Notes: generated from the sequence alone by a model not told the origin. A stretch of DNA of 64,000 nucleotides from Psychrobacillus sp. BL-248-WT-3 (GCF_012843435.1 NZ_JABAFC010000004.1:62001-126000); one strand, 5' to 3'. Shown: positions 44,839 through 53,601, counted from the stretch's first letter. Numbers and translations: made by a program.

Positions 44839-46008
44839 TTAAGGCTTTATAAAATTTTGAGTGTAATAAGGAATGGAGCCATGTGTCCATTTCACAAAGT
44901 AGACACCCACTCCTACATGGGTGTAGGCAGTGTTTATTACATTTTTTCGATGACCTAGTGAATTCATTAATGCTTCATGAGCAAAATATGGATCCGTGTA
45001 TCCCATCGCAATATTTTCTCCGGCATTTCTAAATTGTACGCCGCCTTTTTCTAAACGGTCAAAAGGTGACTCACCTTTAAGATTATTATGATTAAAATAA
45101 TCGTTCTTGCCCATATCCGCACTATGCTTGCGCGCTACATCTGCTGCCTTTGGAGCCGATTGTAAAACTTGAACGCCATGAGCTTTTCTTTCTGCATTGA
45201 TTAAATCAAATAAAAGATTCTCGTAGCCTGTTTCTAGTGTTGTAGACTTTTTGGGATATAAATTTGGATTATTGTTTATTAGTTGGTAGTCTACTAAGTA
45301 AATAGCTGAGATTTTATTGTCATTATGGACGTCTATGAAGAAGTTTGCTTCATATTTTGGTGTAGAGTAAGTAATAATCTCTACTGGGTACGTATTTCCA
45401 CTTGTTTCATAGCTTTTACCAAATTTATTCTCGAGCTGACTGATTGTATTGGAAACGGAAATTCCGTTAACTTGAAAGCTTTTATCCTTTGTATATAAAG
45501 AAGATATTTTATTGCTAAGTGTACTGATTGCATAAAATTTGTCGTAATTGTTATGGTATATCCCAGTAATTGCTCCAAATTCGTTAGCGACAGTTTTCTT
45601 CGCAGCACCGAGCTTATTAGTGACTGTTGAAATGGAATCGCTAATCATAAAAGAAGTTGTCGGAGCAGGTGTGCAATTTAATTGGCTAAGTTTAGATTTA
45701 GATGGTGTCTGATAAAGAATCGAAGCATCGTCCTTAATCACTAATCCGCCACCAAGGTGGTAATATGTGGACTTGTTAGCATAGACTCGATAATTATCTC
45801 CAGGCTTTACTGTTCGGAATGGTTCAAAGTTGCCGTTATTGTTTTTATAAATCGTTGTCGGCTGTTGGATAAGCACTCTACCAATCTGTCCTTTTTTCAG
45901 CTCAACGCCATCCCAAGTGACTTTATCTGGACAATCAGCTGCAAAAGTAATTGCAGGAGCAATACTTAAGCCGAATAGTAACACGAGTAAAATTGAGAAT
46001 TTTTTCAT
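44839..46008 (-). CDS. exported CAP-domain protein (SCP/PR1, YkwD type)
   Basis: The 389-residue protein has a signal peptide (about 1-24). A module at about 30-111 (TWDGVELKKGQIGR, KPGDNYRVY, LGGGLVI, TPSKSKLSQLN) is shared with the phosphodiester glycosidase at 19.3 kb. A CAP-associated N-terminal domain follows (about 117-255), then the CAP domain (about 265-389): LINAERKAHGVQVLQ, ARKHSADMGKNDYFNHN, GENIAMGYTDP, WMxS-like ALMNSLGHRKNVI. The conserved histidines of the CAP site are present. Bacterial CAP proteins are secreted with mostly unknown roles, some in spore or wall assembly. It lies 32 nt after yvyE on the same strand. Confidence 0.9.
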   Translation of the reverse strand: MKKFSILLVLLFGLSIAPAITFAADCPDKVTWDGVELKKGQIGRVLIQQPTTIYKNNNGNFEPFRTVKPGDNYRVYANKSTYYHLGGGLVIKDDASILYQTPSKSKLSQLNCTPAPTTSFMISDSISTVTNKLGAAKKTVANEFGAITGIYHNNYDKFYAISTLSNKISSLYTKDKSFQVNGISVSNTISQLENKFGKSYETSGNTYPVEIITYSTPKYEANFFIDVHNDNKISAIYLVDYQLINNNPNLYPKKSTTLETGYENLLFDLINAERKAHGVQVLQSAPKAADVARKHSADMGKNDYFNHNNLKGESPFDRLEKGGVQFRNAGENIAMGYTDPYFAHEALMNSLGHRKNVINTAYTHVGVGVYFVKWTHGSIPYYTQNFIKP

Positions 46009-46040
46009 CTTTTTCCATCACTCCTCTACCTAATTATAAA

Positions 46041-46676
46041 TCAAACGACATCAAACTCCAAAAATACTTTTTCGACAATGTCGATTTTTGCCTGGCCGTT
46101 TGTTATTTCTGTTACCCACTCTAAAAATTTTAACTCATCTTCGGCTTTGGTGTATACATATATTTCCACTAAATCTGCGTAAGCGATATCCTTTAGAGGA
46201 TAGACTGAGTTTCTAATTTCATTTTCAACTTTTCCTAGCCAGGTATAATCTATAGAAATTTTCATTAAATGATGGAGCTGACATTCTACTTCGCCTGCTG
46301 CCTCGATGCCTTCCGTAGTCGCTTTACTATAAGCCCGAATTAGGCCACCACCCCCAAGCTTAATGCCTCCAAAGTACCGTGTAACCACTACAACAGTATC
46401 TTTAAGTGATCTTTTCTTAAGGACTTCAAGCATTGGAACCCCAGCAGTACCACTTGGTTCGCCATCATCATTCGCTTTTTGAATGTGATCATGCTCGCCA
46501 ATTATGTAAGCAGAACAGTTATGATTAGCATCTTTATGCTTTTGTTTGATACTATTAATAAAATCTTGTGCTTCATCTTCTGTCTCAGCTCGTTGTATAT
46601 AAGTTATAAATCGGGACTTTTGAATAATAATTTCACTTTGTGCGTATCCCTTAATTGTTTGATAATTGTTTCTCAT
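46041..46676 (-). CDS. yvyE: YvyE/IMPACT family protein
   Basis: The 211-residue protein matches the YigZ/UPF0029 family: N-terminal KSRFITYIQRAETEDEAQDF near residue 20, DDGEPSGTAGVPMLEVL near 75 and VVVTRYFGGIKLGGGGLIRAY near 95. The C-terminal about 70 residues form the DUF1949 domain. A related eukaryotic protein, IMPACT, regulates translation control kinases; the bacterial role is unproved. AGGAGGG precedes the ATG. Its position beside and divergent from degS repeats the B. subtilis arrangement. Confidence 0.93.
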   Translation of the reverse strand: MRNNYQTIKGYAQSEIIIQKSRFITYIQRAETEDEAQDFINSIKQKHKDANHNCSAYIIGEHDHIQKANDDGEPSGTAGVPMLEVLKKRSLKDTVVVVTRYFGGIKLGGGGLIRAYSKATTEGIEAAGEVECQLHHLMKISIDYTWLGKVENEIRNSVYPLKDIAYADLVEIYVYTKAEDELKFLEWVTEITNGQAKIDIVEKVFLEFDVV

Positions 46677-46746
46677 AATAAATTTCCCTCCTAAATGCTT
46701 TGAAACATACTTGTAAACTAATTTTAATTTAATTTTAGTTAATTAG

Positions 46747-46755
46747 TGCTATAAT
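46747..46755 (+). promoter_or_regulatory. extended -10 promoter of degSU
   Basis: TGCTATAAT at 46747-46755 is a perfect extended -10 element about 60 nt before the degS start. No clear -35 is present. Confidence 0.6.
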
Positions 46756-46815
46756 AGAGTTTGTCAGTAAAAATGAATGAAGACTCATGTTAAATGTCTA
46801 AAGGAGAAAAAACAG

Positions 46816-47961
46816 ATGACGAACAAGAATCTTGAATTGCAATCGTTAGATGTTATTTTCGATCGAATGGTCGAAGTAATGGATCATTCGAAAAAGGATA
46901 TATTTATTATAAGCGAACAAAGTCGTCAAAGCTTCGAGGAAATGAAAGTTGAGTTAGAAATAATTCGCGGAAGCATTGAGGCTGTCATTCTAGAAGGAGA
47001 CTCGCTTGAGGCAAAGTCGAGACTTGCTCGTAATAGATTAGCAGAGGTTTCGAAGAATTTTAACTCATACGATGAACCGCAAGTACGTAGCGCTTACGAA
47101 AATGCAAATGAGCTTCAAATTAATCTTTTAATCAAACGTAATGAAGAAAAACAACTGAGACAGCGTAGAGATGAACTAGAAAGAAGGTTGCAAGGACTAT
47201 TAGAAATGATAGAACGTGCAGACCAGCTTGTCAATCAAGTCAACATTGTCATCAACTATCTTACTTCAGATTTAAAGGAAGTGGGAGAAGCACTTGAAAA
47301 CGCAAAAATTAAACAGGATTTTACACTGAAAATTATTGAAGCACAAGAAGAAGAAAGAAAACGCCTTTCACGAGAAATCCATGATGGTCCTGCCCAAATG
47401 CTAGCAAACGTGTTACTAAGAACTGATTTAATCAATCTTACGTATCAGCAGCGTGGTGGAGAAGAGGCCATGAAGGAAATTATCGAATTGAAGAGCACTG
47501 TGCGCGAAGCACTTTCGGAGGTACGTCGCATTATTTATGACTTACGCCCAATGGCCCTAGATGACCTAGGTTTAATCCCGACGCTCCGAAAATACATTGC
47601 CACTACGGGAGAATACAATCCCACAAAGAAAATACATTTTCAAACATATGGAGAAGAAATACGAATTCAGCCTAAATTTGAAGTAGCCATTTTCCGTTTA
47701 ATCCAAGAATGTCTGACGAATGGACTAAAACACGGTCAGTTTTCCGAAGCATGGGTGAAGGTAGAATGGGTGAAACATAAGATGAACATTATCGTAAAGG
47801 ATAATGGAATCGGTTTTGATCCAAAAGTGGTAAAAGAAAAATCATTCGGCTTGATCGGTATGCAAGAGAGAGTCGATTTACTAGAGGGTTCGATGAAAAT
47901 TTTATCGACCCCAGGAAATGGAACTACTATTTTGTTTAGTATTCCAATAAATGAGGAATAG
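46816..47961 (+). CDS. degS: two-component sensor histidine kinase DegS
   Basis: The 381-residue cytosolic kinase phosphorylates DegU. An N-terminal coiled-coil sensor region (about 1-180) leads to the HisKA_3 box RLSREIHDGPAQMLANVLLR with the phosphoryl histidine near residue 190. The HATPase domain shows the N box ECLTNGLKHG, DNGIGFD and GLIGMQERVDLLEG. There are no membrane segments, as in B. subtilis DegS. The ATG at 46816 follows AAGGAG by 9 nt; an in-frame ATG at 46777 lacks a site. degU follows after 37 nt. Confidence 0.95.
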   Translation: MTNKNLELQSLDVIFDRMVEVMDHSKKDIFIISEQSRQSFEEMKVELEIIRGSIEAVILEGDSLEAKSRLARNRLAEVSKNFNSYDEPQVRSAYENANELQINLLIKRNEEKQLRQRRDELERRLQGLLEMIERADQLVNQVNIVINYLTSDLKEVGEALENAKIKQDFTLKIIEAQEEERKRLSREIHDGPAQMLANVLLRTDLINLTYQQRGGEEAMKEIIELKSTVREALSEVRRIIYDLRPMALDDLGLIPTLRKYIATTGEYNPTKKIHFQTYGEEIRIQPKFEVAIFRLIQECLTNGLKHGQFSEAWVKVEWVKHKMNIIVKDNGIGFDPKVVKEKSFGLIGMQERVDLLEGSMKILSTPGNGTTILFSIPINEE

Positions 47962-47998
47962 AAACTATAGCTGTTTTTTTAATAGGAGGAAATGACCA

Positions 47999-48673
47999 AT
48001 GACAAAAATTATCATTATAGATGATCACCAACTTTTCCGTGAGGGAGTAAAGAGAATACTAGATTTTGAAGATTCATTTGAAGTAGTAGCAGAAGGTAGC
48101 GACGGCAACGACGTTCTACGCTTATATGAGCAAAACTTACCAGACGTAGTGTTAATGGACATCAACATGCCAACCAAAAACGGCGTAGACGCTACAGAAG
48201 AACTAATTGAAAAATTCCCAGATGCAAAAGTAATCATGCTTTCTATCCATGATGATGAATCTTACGTATCTCACGCATTGAAAACTGGTGCATTAGGCTA
48301 TATGTTAAAAGAAATGGATGCTGTGGCAATCGTTTCAGCGATCAAAGTAGTAGCTAAAGGCGGCTCTTACTTACATCCAAAAGTAACTCGTAATCTAGTA
48401 TCAGAATTCCGTCGTCTAAGTGAACGCGAAAACAAAGGAAACTTCCACCAAACGGAAATCCGTCGCCCATTCCACTTATTAACGAAGCGCGAATGCGAAG
48501 TACTACAATTGCTAACTGACGGACAAAGCAACCGTACAATTGGAGAAACACTATTCATCTCCGAAAAAACAGTTAAAAACCATGTATCCAGCATTCTTCA
48601 AAAAATGAACGTAAATGACCGTACCCAAGCCGTAGTAACCGGCATCAAAAATGGATGGGTTGAAGTTCGATAA
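47999..48673 (+). CDS. degU: two-component response regulator DegU
   Basis: The 224-residue NarL-type regulator has an N-terminal receiver with acidic pocket DD at 8-9, phospho-acceptor Asp54 in VVLMDINMP and lysine K105-like switch in GYMLKEMDA. The C-terminal LuxR-type HTH is [21 protein letters not shown] with [19 protein letters not shown]. DegU governs motility, exoenzymes, competence and biofilm genes in Bacillus; several likely targets lie in this window. Ribosome binding site AGGAGGAAA. A strong terminator follows. Confidence 0.97.
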   Translation: MTKIIIIDDHQLFREGVKRILDFEDSFEVVAEGSDGNDVLRLYEQNLPDVVLMDINMPTKNGVDATEELIEKFPDAKVIMLSIHDDESYVSHALKTGALGYMLKEMDAVAIVSAIKVVAKGGSYLHPKVTRNLVSEFRRLSERENKGNFHQTEIRRPFHLLTKRECEVLQLLTDGQSNRTIGETLFISEKTVKNHVSSILQKMNVNDRTQAVVTGIKNGWVEVR

Positions 48674-48709
48674 TACTATAATAGATTAATATCGTGTGTA
48701 ATATGTATG

Positions 48710-48747
48710 CCCCTCCAGATTTTTTTGCTGGAGGGGTTTTTGGTTTT
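48710..48747 (+). terminator. terminator of degSU
   Basis: CCCCTCCAG pairs with CTGGAGGGG across a 9-nt loop, then TTTTTGGTTTT. Confidence 0.92.
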
Positions 48748-48778
48748 GGGGAAACAGAATTTATAGGGCACAGGTAAG

Positions 48779-49028
48779 AACCTTGCGGAAACGGGAGACA
48801 ACCTTGCAGAGATGAGTGAGAACCTTGCGGAGACGAGATAGAACTTTGCAGAGATGGAGTCAAACCTTGCGGAGACGAGCACAAACCTTGCACAAACGAA
48901 AAAATCTTGTGAAGACGTGTTAGAACCTTGCGGTGATGAGTGGGAACCTTGCAGAGACGAGATAGAACCTTGCAGAGATGAAGTCAAACCTTGCGGAGAC
49001 GAGCACAAACCTTGCACAAACACAAAAC
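48779..49028. repeat. 12-copy, 21-bp tandem repeat array
   Basis: The unit is AACCTTGCgGAGACGAGnnnn; copies begin at 48779, 48800, 48821, 48842, 48863, 48884, 48903, 48924, 48945, 48966, 48987 and 49008. Copy 6 is 19 bp long, all others 21. Copies 2-6 match copies 8-12 in order at an offset of 124 bp, so a five- or six-unit block was duplicated. The period of seven codons leaves long open frames on both strands (for example 48854-49036 forward), with poor ribosome binding sites. It fills the gap between the degU terminator and the 3' end of the NERD gene. Confidence 0.9.
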
Positions 49029-49063
49029 CTAGGTGATGCCCTAATAATTGCTCGCTCCCCATC

Positions 49064-49984
49064 TTATTCTTTCCAAACAAAATATCTTTTCCGACCATTT
49101 TCATGGCCTTCTATATTTGTAAAACTATTTAATAACCTCGATGCTGTATAGGGAGAGTTTACTAAACAAAAATGTTGGAAATCTTTAACGGTCATTCTGG
49201 ATTTCACTAGTAAAAAGTATTCTCTAATTGCTACCTTATGAGCCCCTCGATCAGTCTTCCCACACTTCCCACATTTCCATGTAGAGTAGTGCCGCTCCAT
49301 CCCCAAAACCCCACACCTTGGACACTCGACTCCACGCACCAAATCTCCCGGAGCGATTCGATAATACTCGCATAAAGGCGGCATGACATATGGTGATAGA
49401 CTTCTCGCGATTAAAGAAACAATCTCATTAAACTTACCCAGTTTAATTGGCTCGGCCAATCCATTACCATGCATTTGATAGATTCTCTCGATCATGCTTT
49501 CTAGTTTGAAAATTGGATAGTTGGAGGGTTTTTCGCGGATGCGACTGGACTTGGCGGTCATGATGATGGCACCGGTCACCTTCATGGTGGGGCACACGTC
49601 TCGTAGAAATTCTTTTAGGAAGCGGATATGACGCGTTAATTGAAAATAGGGGTTGGGAAAGGGAGTTTCAATTCCGTCTACTTCTTTATAAAACTCTTCG
49701 TCTTTAAAATACAAATTGCCGTTCATGTTTTTGGACTCGATAACCATACAGCAGCGGTCACTCACTATTAAGCAATCAATCTGTATTTTCCATTCCTCTA
49801 ACAGCAAGCCAACATTTGAAAATACATGATAGTTTCCTTCTAATCTTAATTCCTCGAGCTTCCCGAGTAACCGATCTTCACCGCGCTCGCCTGCTTCACT
49901 CCGCCGAATATCCTCTGTCACGAACATAAATTGGTCGTGCTCACATGACAATCTTTTTAATAAAATCTTCTGTGTTGGGTACAA
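49064..49984 (-). CDS. NERD-domain protein with zinc ribbon
   Basis: The 306-residue protein starts at TTG 49984 with GGAGGTGA 9 nt upstream. The NERD (nuclease-related) domain at about 28-140 shows GERGEDRLLGKLEEL, VGLLLEEWKIQIDCLIVSD and VIESKNMNGNLYF, whose Asp and Glu-x-Lys arrangement is that of a restriction-type nuclease core. A Cys4 zinc ribbon at about 225-250 (VECPRCGVLGMER...WKCGKCG) follows, and a C-terminal helical part ends the protein. Substrate is unknown; a defence or DNA-repair role is only suggested by the fold. No partner gene is nearby. It is absent from this place in B. subtilis, so it is a local insertion. Confidence 0.85.
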   Translation of the reverse strand: MYPTQKILLKRLSCEHDQFMFVTEDIRRSEAGERGEDRLLGKLEELRLEGNYHVFSNVGLLLEEWKIQIDCLIVSDRCCMVIESKNMNGNLYFKDEEFYKEVDGIETPFPNPYFQLTRHIRFLKEFLRDVCPTMKVTGAIIMTAKSSRIREKPSNYPIFKLESMIERIYQMHGNGLAEPIKLGKFNEIVSLIARSLSPYVMPPLCEYYRIAPGDLVRGVECPRCGVLGMERHYSTWKCGKCGKTDRGAHKVAIREYFLLVKSRMTVKDFQHFCLVNSPYTASRLLNSFTNIEGHENGRKRYFVWKE

Positions 49985-50118
49985 TAAACTTATTCACCTC
50001 CATTCTACATATATCTTACTTCAAACGTCTGAAAATTTCATTATTTTGAATATCGAAACTTATTCGTTGAGTTTTCGTCCTAACTATGACAAAATAACCA
50101 ACAGCAGGAGGGAAACAG

Positions 50119-50700
50119 ATGAGACTTATAATACAAGGACTTACTCTTGCGGCACTTACACTAGTACTTGCTGCATGTAACGATAAAGAAGAAGTAAATT
50201 CAGAGGCGGGATCTGTAAATGATGGTGCTCCATCACAGTCAGAATCAGCACTAGACCACGGCGTCAAGGACAAATCAGACGTAGGCTTCGAAATGTCTTC
50301 TGACGGAAATGTGGAAGAGGCAGCCAATGTCCCTGAAAAGGAAAAAACGGCAGTATTAAATGCATTCAACGAATATATCGAAGCATTTAACGAAGAGAAT
50401 ATCGACCGTTACCTGAGTGTAATCTCTAAAAAACCAGAGGGCTTCAACTATGAGGACGATAAAAAGATGGTAATCGAAACCTTCGAAAACTATGATACGG
50501 TACGTACAGCCGAAGATGTGACTATTATCGAATATAATGATAAAGAGGCGCAGGTTTACTCTAATCTTCATATTGCCCTTCATGAGCCAGGGTCAGGTGC
50601 AAAGCTTGATCGAAATGGTCGCCAGGTGACTGTTTTTGCGAAGGAAGAAGGCAAATGGTTGGTAACAAGTGTCTATTTCATAGGCGAAACATCTGAATAA
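50119..50700 (+). CDS. lipoprotein with NTF2-like domain
   Basis: The 193-residue protein has a lipoprotein signal (MRLIIQGLTLAALTLVLAAC, cysteine 20) and an acidic, low-complexity linker (about 22-75). The C-terminal domain (about 78-190), with VLNAFNEYIEAFNEENIDR and GRQVTVFAKEEGKWLVTSVYFIG, has the pattern of DUF4440/SnoaL NTF2-like folds. It probably sits on the outer membrane face and binds a small ligand or protein, but no activity is implied. AGGAGGG precedes the ATG. The terminator after it separates it from degV. Confidence 0.75.
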   Translation: MRLIIQGLTLAALTLVLAACNDKEEVNSEAGSVNDGAPSQSESALDHGVKDKSDVGFEMSSDGNVEEAANVPEKEKTAVLNAFNEYIEAFNEENIDRYLSVISKKPEGFNYEDDKKMVIETFENYDTVRTAEDVTIIEYNDKEAQVYSNLHIALHEPGSGAKLDRNGRQVTVFAKEEGKWLVTSVYFIGETSE

Positions 50701-50708
50701 TGAACCAC

Positions 50709-50752
50709 TTCCCCAACGTATATGATAAATATCATGGTTGGGGTCTTTTTAT
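50709..50752 (+). terminator. terminator of the lipoprotein gene
   Basis: CCCCAAC...GTTGGGG with inner ATATGAT/ATATCAT pairing, followed by TCTTTTT. Confidence 0.8.
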
Positions 50753-50807
50753 GCTTTCTTTTCCTATCCAGATTAAGTAAACTAGAGTTAGGAGAGTGAT
50801 TTCTTAT

Positions 50808-51659
50808 ATGACGAAAACGGTAGTAGTAACGGATAGCACAGCGTATATCCCTGAAGAAATACGAGCAAGCTTGAATATTCAAATGGTTCCTCTAAGTGTC
50901 GTGATAGGAAACGAGACTTATAGAGAAGAAATAGATATTAATACAACAGAATTTTACGATAAAATCAGAAATGAAAAAGCACTTCCAAAAACCTCACAAC
51001 CGTCTCTAGGAAACTTCGTAACCACCTTCGAAAATTTGGAGAAGGATTATGACTCCATCATTTCGGTTCATCTATCTAGTGGTATCAGCGGGACATTAGC
51101 TGGAGCAGAACAAGCGGGTGGAATGGTAGAAGGAATCGATGTCCACACATTCGATACAGAGATTTCCTGTATGGTACAAGGCTTCTACGTAATACGTGCT
51201 GCCGAAATGGCACAGGCAGGAGAAACGCCTGAAGCAATTCTTCAAGAGCTGAACAAAATGAAGCAATCCATGCGTGCGTATTTCATGGTAGATAACCTGG
51301 ATCATCTTCACCGCGGAGGTCGTCTAAATGGCTTTGAGCGTGTTATTGGTTCAGTTCTTCAAGTGAAACCAATCCTTCATTTTGAAAATAAAGTCATCGT
51401 TCCTTTTGAAAAAGTTCGTACGCGCAAAAAAGCGATGAAGCGAATTGCAGACATGCTAGAAGAAGACGCTAAAAAATACGATAAAATCAAGGCTACTATC
51501 ATTCATGCAAACAACGAAGAAGAGGCTAATGCATGGAAGATACTTCTCGAGGCAATCATGCCAAACGTTGAATTTACGATTAGCTACTTTGGACCGGTTA
51601 TCGGTACGCACCTTGGAGAAGGATCCATGGGGCTAGGCTGGTACCACGTCGAGTCGTAA
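50808..51659 (+). CDS. degV: DegV/FakB family fatty-acid-binding protein
   Basis: The 283-residue protein binds a fatty acid and presents it to the kinase FakA for phosphorylation. Family marks are VVVTDSTAYIPEE at the N-terminus, KTSQPSLGNF near residue 59, SVHLSSGISGTLAGA near 85, and VDNLDHLHRGGRLNG near 160; the C-terminal IGTHLGEGSMGLGWY holds the conserved histidine. I start it at ATG 50808; the in-frame GTG at 50796 overlaps the ribosome binding site. It overlaps comFA by one base. Its place after degSU is conserved in Bacillus. Confidence 0.94.
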   Translation: MTKTVVVTDSTAYIPEEIRASLNIQMVPLSVVIGNETYREEIDINTTEFYDKIRNEKALPKTSQPSLGNFVTTFENLEKDYDSIISVHLSSGISGTLAGAEQAGGMVEGIDVHTFDTEISCMVQGFYVIRAAEMAQAGETPEAILQELNKMKQSMRAYFMVDNLDHLHRGGRLNGFERVIGSVLQVKPILHFENKVIVPFEKVRTRKKAMKRIADMLEEDAKKYDKIKATIIHANNEEEANAWKILLEAIMPNVEFTISYFGPVIGTHLGEGSMGLGWYHVES

Positions 51660-52996
51660 TGATGAACGAGCAATTACAACAATTTCTCACTGGACGAATA
51701 TGGCTTCGCGCACATACATCATTTCCGCGCGAGGTCATTGACGACCATATCCACAGCGGCCACATTCACCTCAAGCCAGGAATTGAAACAATACATTCCC
51801 ACTCAATATTCCAATCAAACAAGTACATCTGCAATCGATGCCACAACATAAACCCATCCCTATTTTACTCATTTCCATGTTCCCGTTGTAATCAAACCTG
51901 TACCTATTGTCGCCATTGCATCCGCATGGGACGAGTTAGCAGCTGTTCTGAGCTAATGACGTGGGTAAAAGAGCCAGCGAAAGGAACGACAAAGGACGTT
52001 TTTAACTGGAACGGTCAGCTAACGCCACTTCAGCAAAAGGCAAGTGAGGAACTTCTACGAAGTGTCCAAAACAATCAATCTCACCTCTTGCATGCTGTTT
52101 GTGGAGCAGGTAAAACGGAGCTGCTCTTCCCGTCGATCTATGCCTCTCTACAGGCCGGTAAACGCGTATGTGTTGCTGCGCCAAGAACAGATGTCATTTT
52201 AGAGCTGTTTCCCCGATTCCAAAAGGTATTCCCAAAAACAATTATTCATGCACTCTATGGAGGAGCCCCAGACCAGGAAGGCTTTGCCACATTAGTATTA
52301 GCAACAACCCATCAGCTATATCGCTTCGAGCATGCGTTTGACGTTGTCTTTGTAGATGAGGCGGATGCTTTTCCGTACTACGCAGACAAAACGCTCCAGC
52401 AGGCGGTTATCAAAGCAGGAAAGCCAGAAGCGGCTATTCACTATGTGACTGCCACGCCCACAGATTCCCTTCAAACAACTAACCAATCCATTCTCTCTAT
52501 GCGTTATCACGGGTATCCTTTGCCAGTACCACGATTCGATAGTCTTTTTGGGTATACGAAACAATTAAAAAAGGGAAAGGTACCAAAAAAGCTGCAACAA
52601 TGGATAGACGATAACATCCAAAACAACATCCCATTTCTCGTATTCCTGCCAACGATAGAAATGCTTGAGCAATTCCCAGGAGACCTGCCTAGGGTTCACG
52701 CAGAGCATCCAGAACGTAAAGAACGAGTGATGCAGCTTCGAGAAAAGAAAGTACCTGGGCTATTGACCACTACGATTTTAGAGAGAGGGATAACGATAGA
52801 AAATGTTCATGTTGCGGTAGTGGGAGCAGAACAGGCCATTTTCACTGCTAGCGCACTAATTCAAATAAGCGGGAGAGTAGGGCGTTCAAGCTCCCACCCT
52901 GATGGTGACATTGTGTTCTTTCACCATGGGGTCAGTCACGCGATGGATGAGGCAAAGGACGAGATTGAAAGGTGGAATGAGCTATCGTTTGTTTAA
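51659..52996 (+). CDS. comFA: late competence ATP-dependent DNA translocase ComFA
   Basis: The 445-residue SF2 helicase helps pull transforming DNA into the cell. Its N-terminal zinc finger is formed by CNRCHN and CSRCNQTCTYCRHC (about residues 59-97). Helicase motifs follow: Walker A HAVCGAGKTELLF near 145, the DEAD box VDEADAFPY near 232, TATPT near 265, and ISGRVGRSSSHPDGD near 400. The stop codon of degV overlaps the ATG (TAATG). It is followed with no canonical start codon by comFC. Confidence 0.95.
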   Translation: MMNEQLQQFLTGRIWLRAHTSFPREVIDDHIHSGHIHLKPGIETIHSHSIFQSNKYICNRCHNINPSLFYSFPCSRCNQTCTYCRHCIRMGRVSSCSELMTWVKEPAKGTTKDVFNWNGQLTPLQQKASEELLRSVQNNQSHLLHAVCGAGKTELLFPSIYASLQAGKRVCVAAPRTDVILELFPRFQKVFPKTIIHALYGGAPDQEGFATLVLATTHQLYRFEHAFDVVFVDEADAFPYYADKTLQQAVIKAGKPEAAIHYVTATPTDSLQTTNQSILSMRYHGYPLPVPRFDSLFGYTKQLKKGKVPKKLQQWIDDNIQNNIPFLVFLPTIEMLEQFPGDLPRVHAEHPERKERVMQLREKKVPGLLTTTILERGITIENVHVAVVGAEQAIFTASALIQISGRVGRSSSHPDGDIVFFHHGVSHAMDEAKDEIERWNELSFV

Positions 52997-53601
52997 TTTG
53001 TGGCAGTAAGTTTACGGTTCCTGCCACTTGGAGAAGGTTATTTCTCTATGAAACGGAGAGTGCTTGCTGCGACCGGTGCTTGCAGAAATTTGAAAAAGCC
53101 GATACGGTATTTGATTTCTCAGATTTTATTGGAACGACATACGAGGGGGCTGTCGATCGAGTGACCTCCATTTTTACTTATAATGAAGCGATGAAAGACT
53201 ATCTTCACCAATATAAGTTTCTACAGGATGTTGCACTTGCTAATGTTTTTGCAGGGGAATTAAAAGCAATACCTATGCATGGAATAGTAGTCCCCATTCC
53301 AATGCACCCAGAGAAGTTAAAGGAAAGAACCTTTTCTCAAGTGGAGGAGTTATTAAACCATGCAGACATAGCATTCCAAAATCTCCTTACGAAAGTTAAT
53401 TCCAGCGAGCAAGGGAAAAAGTCGAAAAAGGAACGCTTGGAGGCTGAGACTTTATTCGAACTAATCCACGAAGTAGAACCAACACACTATATTTTATTTG
53501 ATGATATATACACGACTGGCGCAACGGTCCATCAGGCAGCCAAGTTATTGGAAGATGCTGGTGCAACGAGCGTGGAGGCCATCACTTTAATAAAAGGCTA
53601 A
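52984..53601 (+). CDS. comFC: competence protein ComFC (phosphoribosyltransferase-like), apparently ATC-started
   Basis: ComFC works with ComFA in DNA uptake. The open frame between the in-frame stop at 52978-52980 and the stop codon at 53601 encodes IVCLICGSKF and later CCDRCLQKF, the N-terminal Cys4 finger, then VVPIPMHPEKLKERTF and the PRPP-binding loop YILFDDIYTTGATVHQAA. No ATG, GTG or TTG precedes TTG 53080, which would cut off the finger. The ATC at 52984 has AAAGGTGG 8 nt upstream and aligns with the N-terminus I recall for B. subtilis ComFC. The second Cys4 knuckle of B. subtilis ComFC is missing, giving about 205 residues. If ATC is not used, an ATT at 52996 is the alternative. Confidence 0.8.
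   Translation: MVCLICGSKFTVPATWRRLFLYETESACCDRCLQKFEKADTVFDFSDFIGTTYEGAVDRVTSIFTYNEAMKDYLHQYKFLQDVALANVFAGELKAIPMHGIVVPIPMHPEKLKERTFSQVEELLNHADIAFQNLLTKVNSSEQGKKSKKERLEAETLFELIHEVEPTHYILFDDIYTTGATVHQAAKLLEDAGATSVEAITLIKG

Noticed and set aside
48779-49028. CRISPR array
   Set aside because: Units are contiguous without unique spacers, and no cas genes are present.
48854-49036. 60-codon forward frame in the tandem repeats
   Set aside because: Same reason: periodic sequence, no ribosome binding site.
48676-49104. 142-codon reverse frame over the tandem repeats
   Set aside because: The frame is open because of the seven-codon period, shows only repeated VSARF-type residues, and overlaps the NERD gene end; no supported start.
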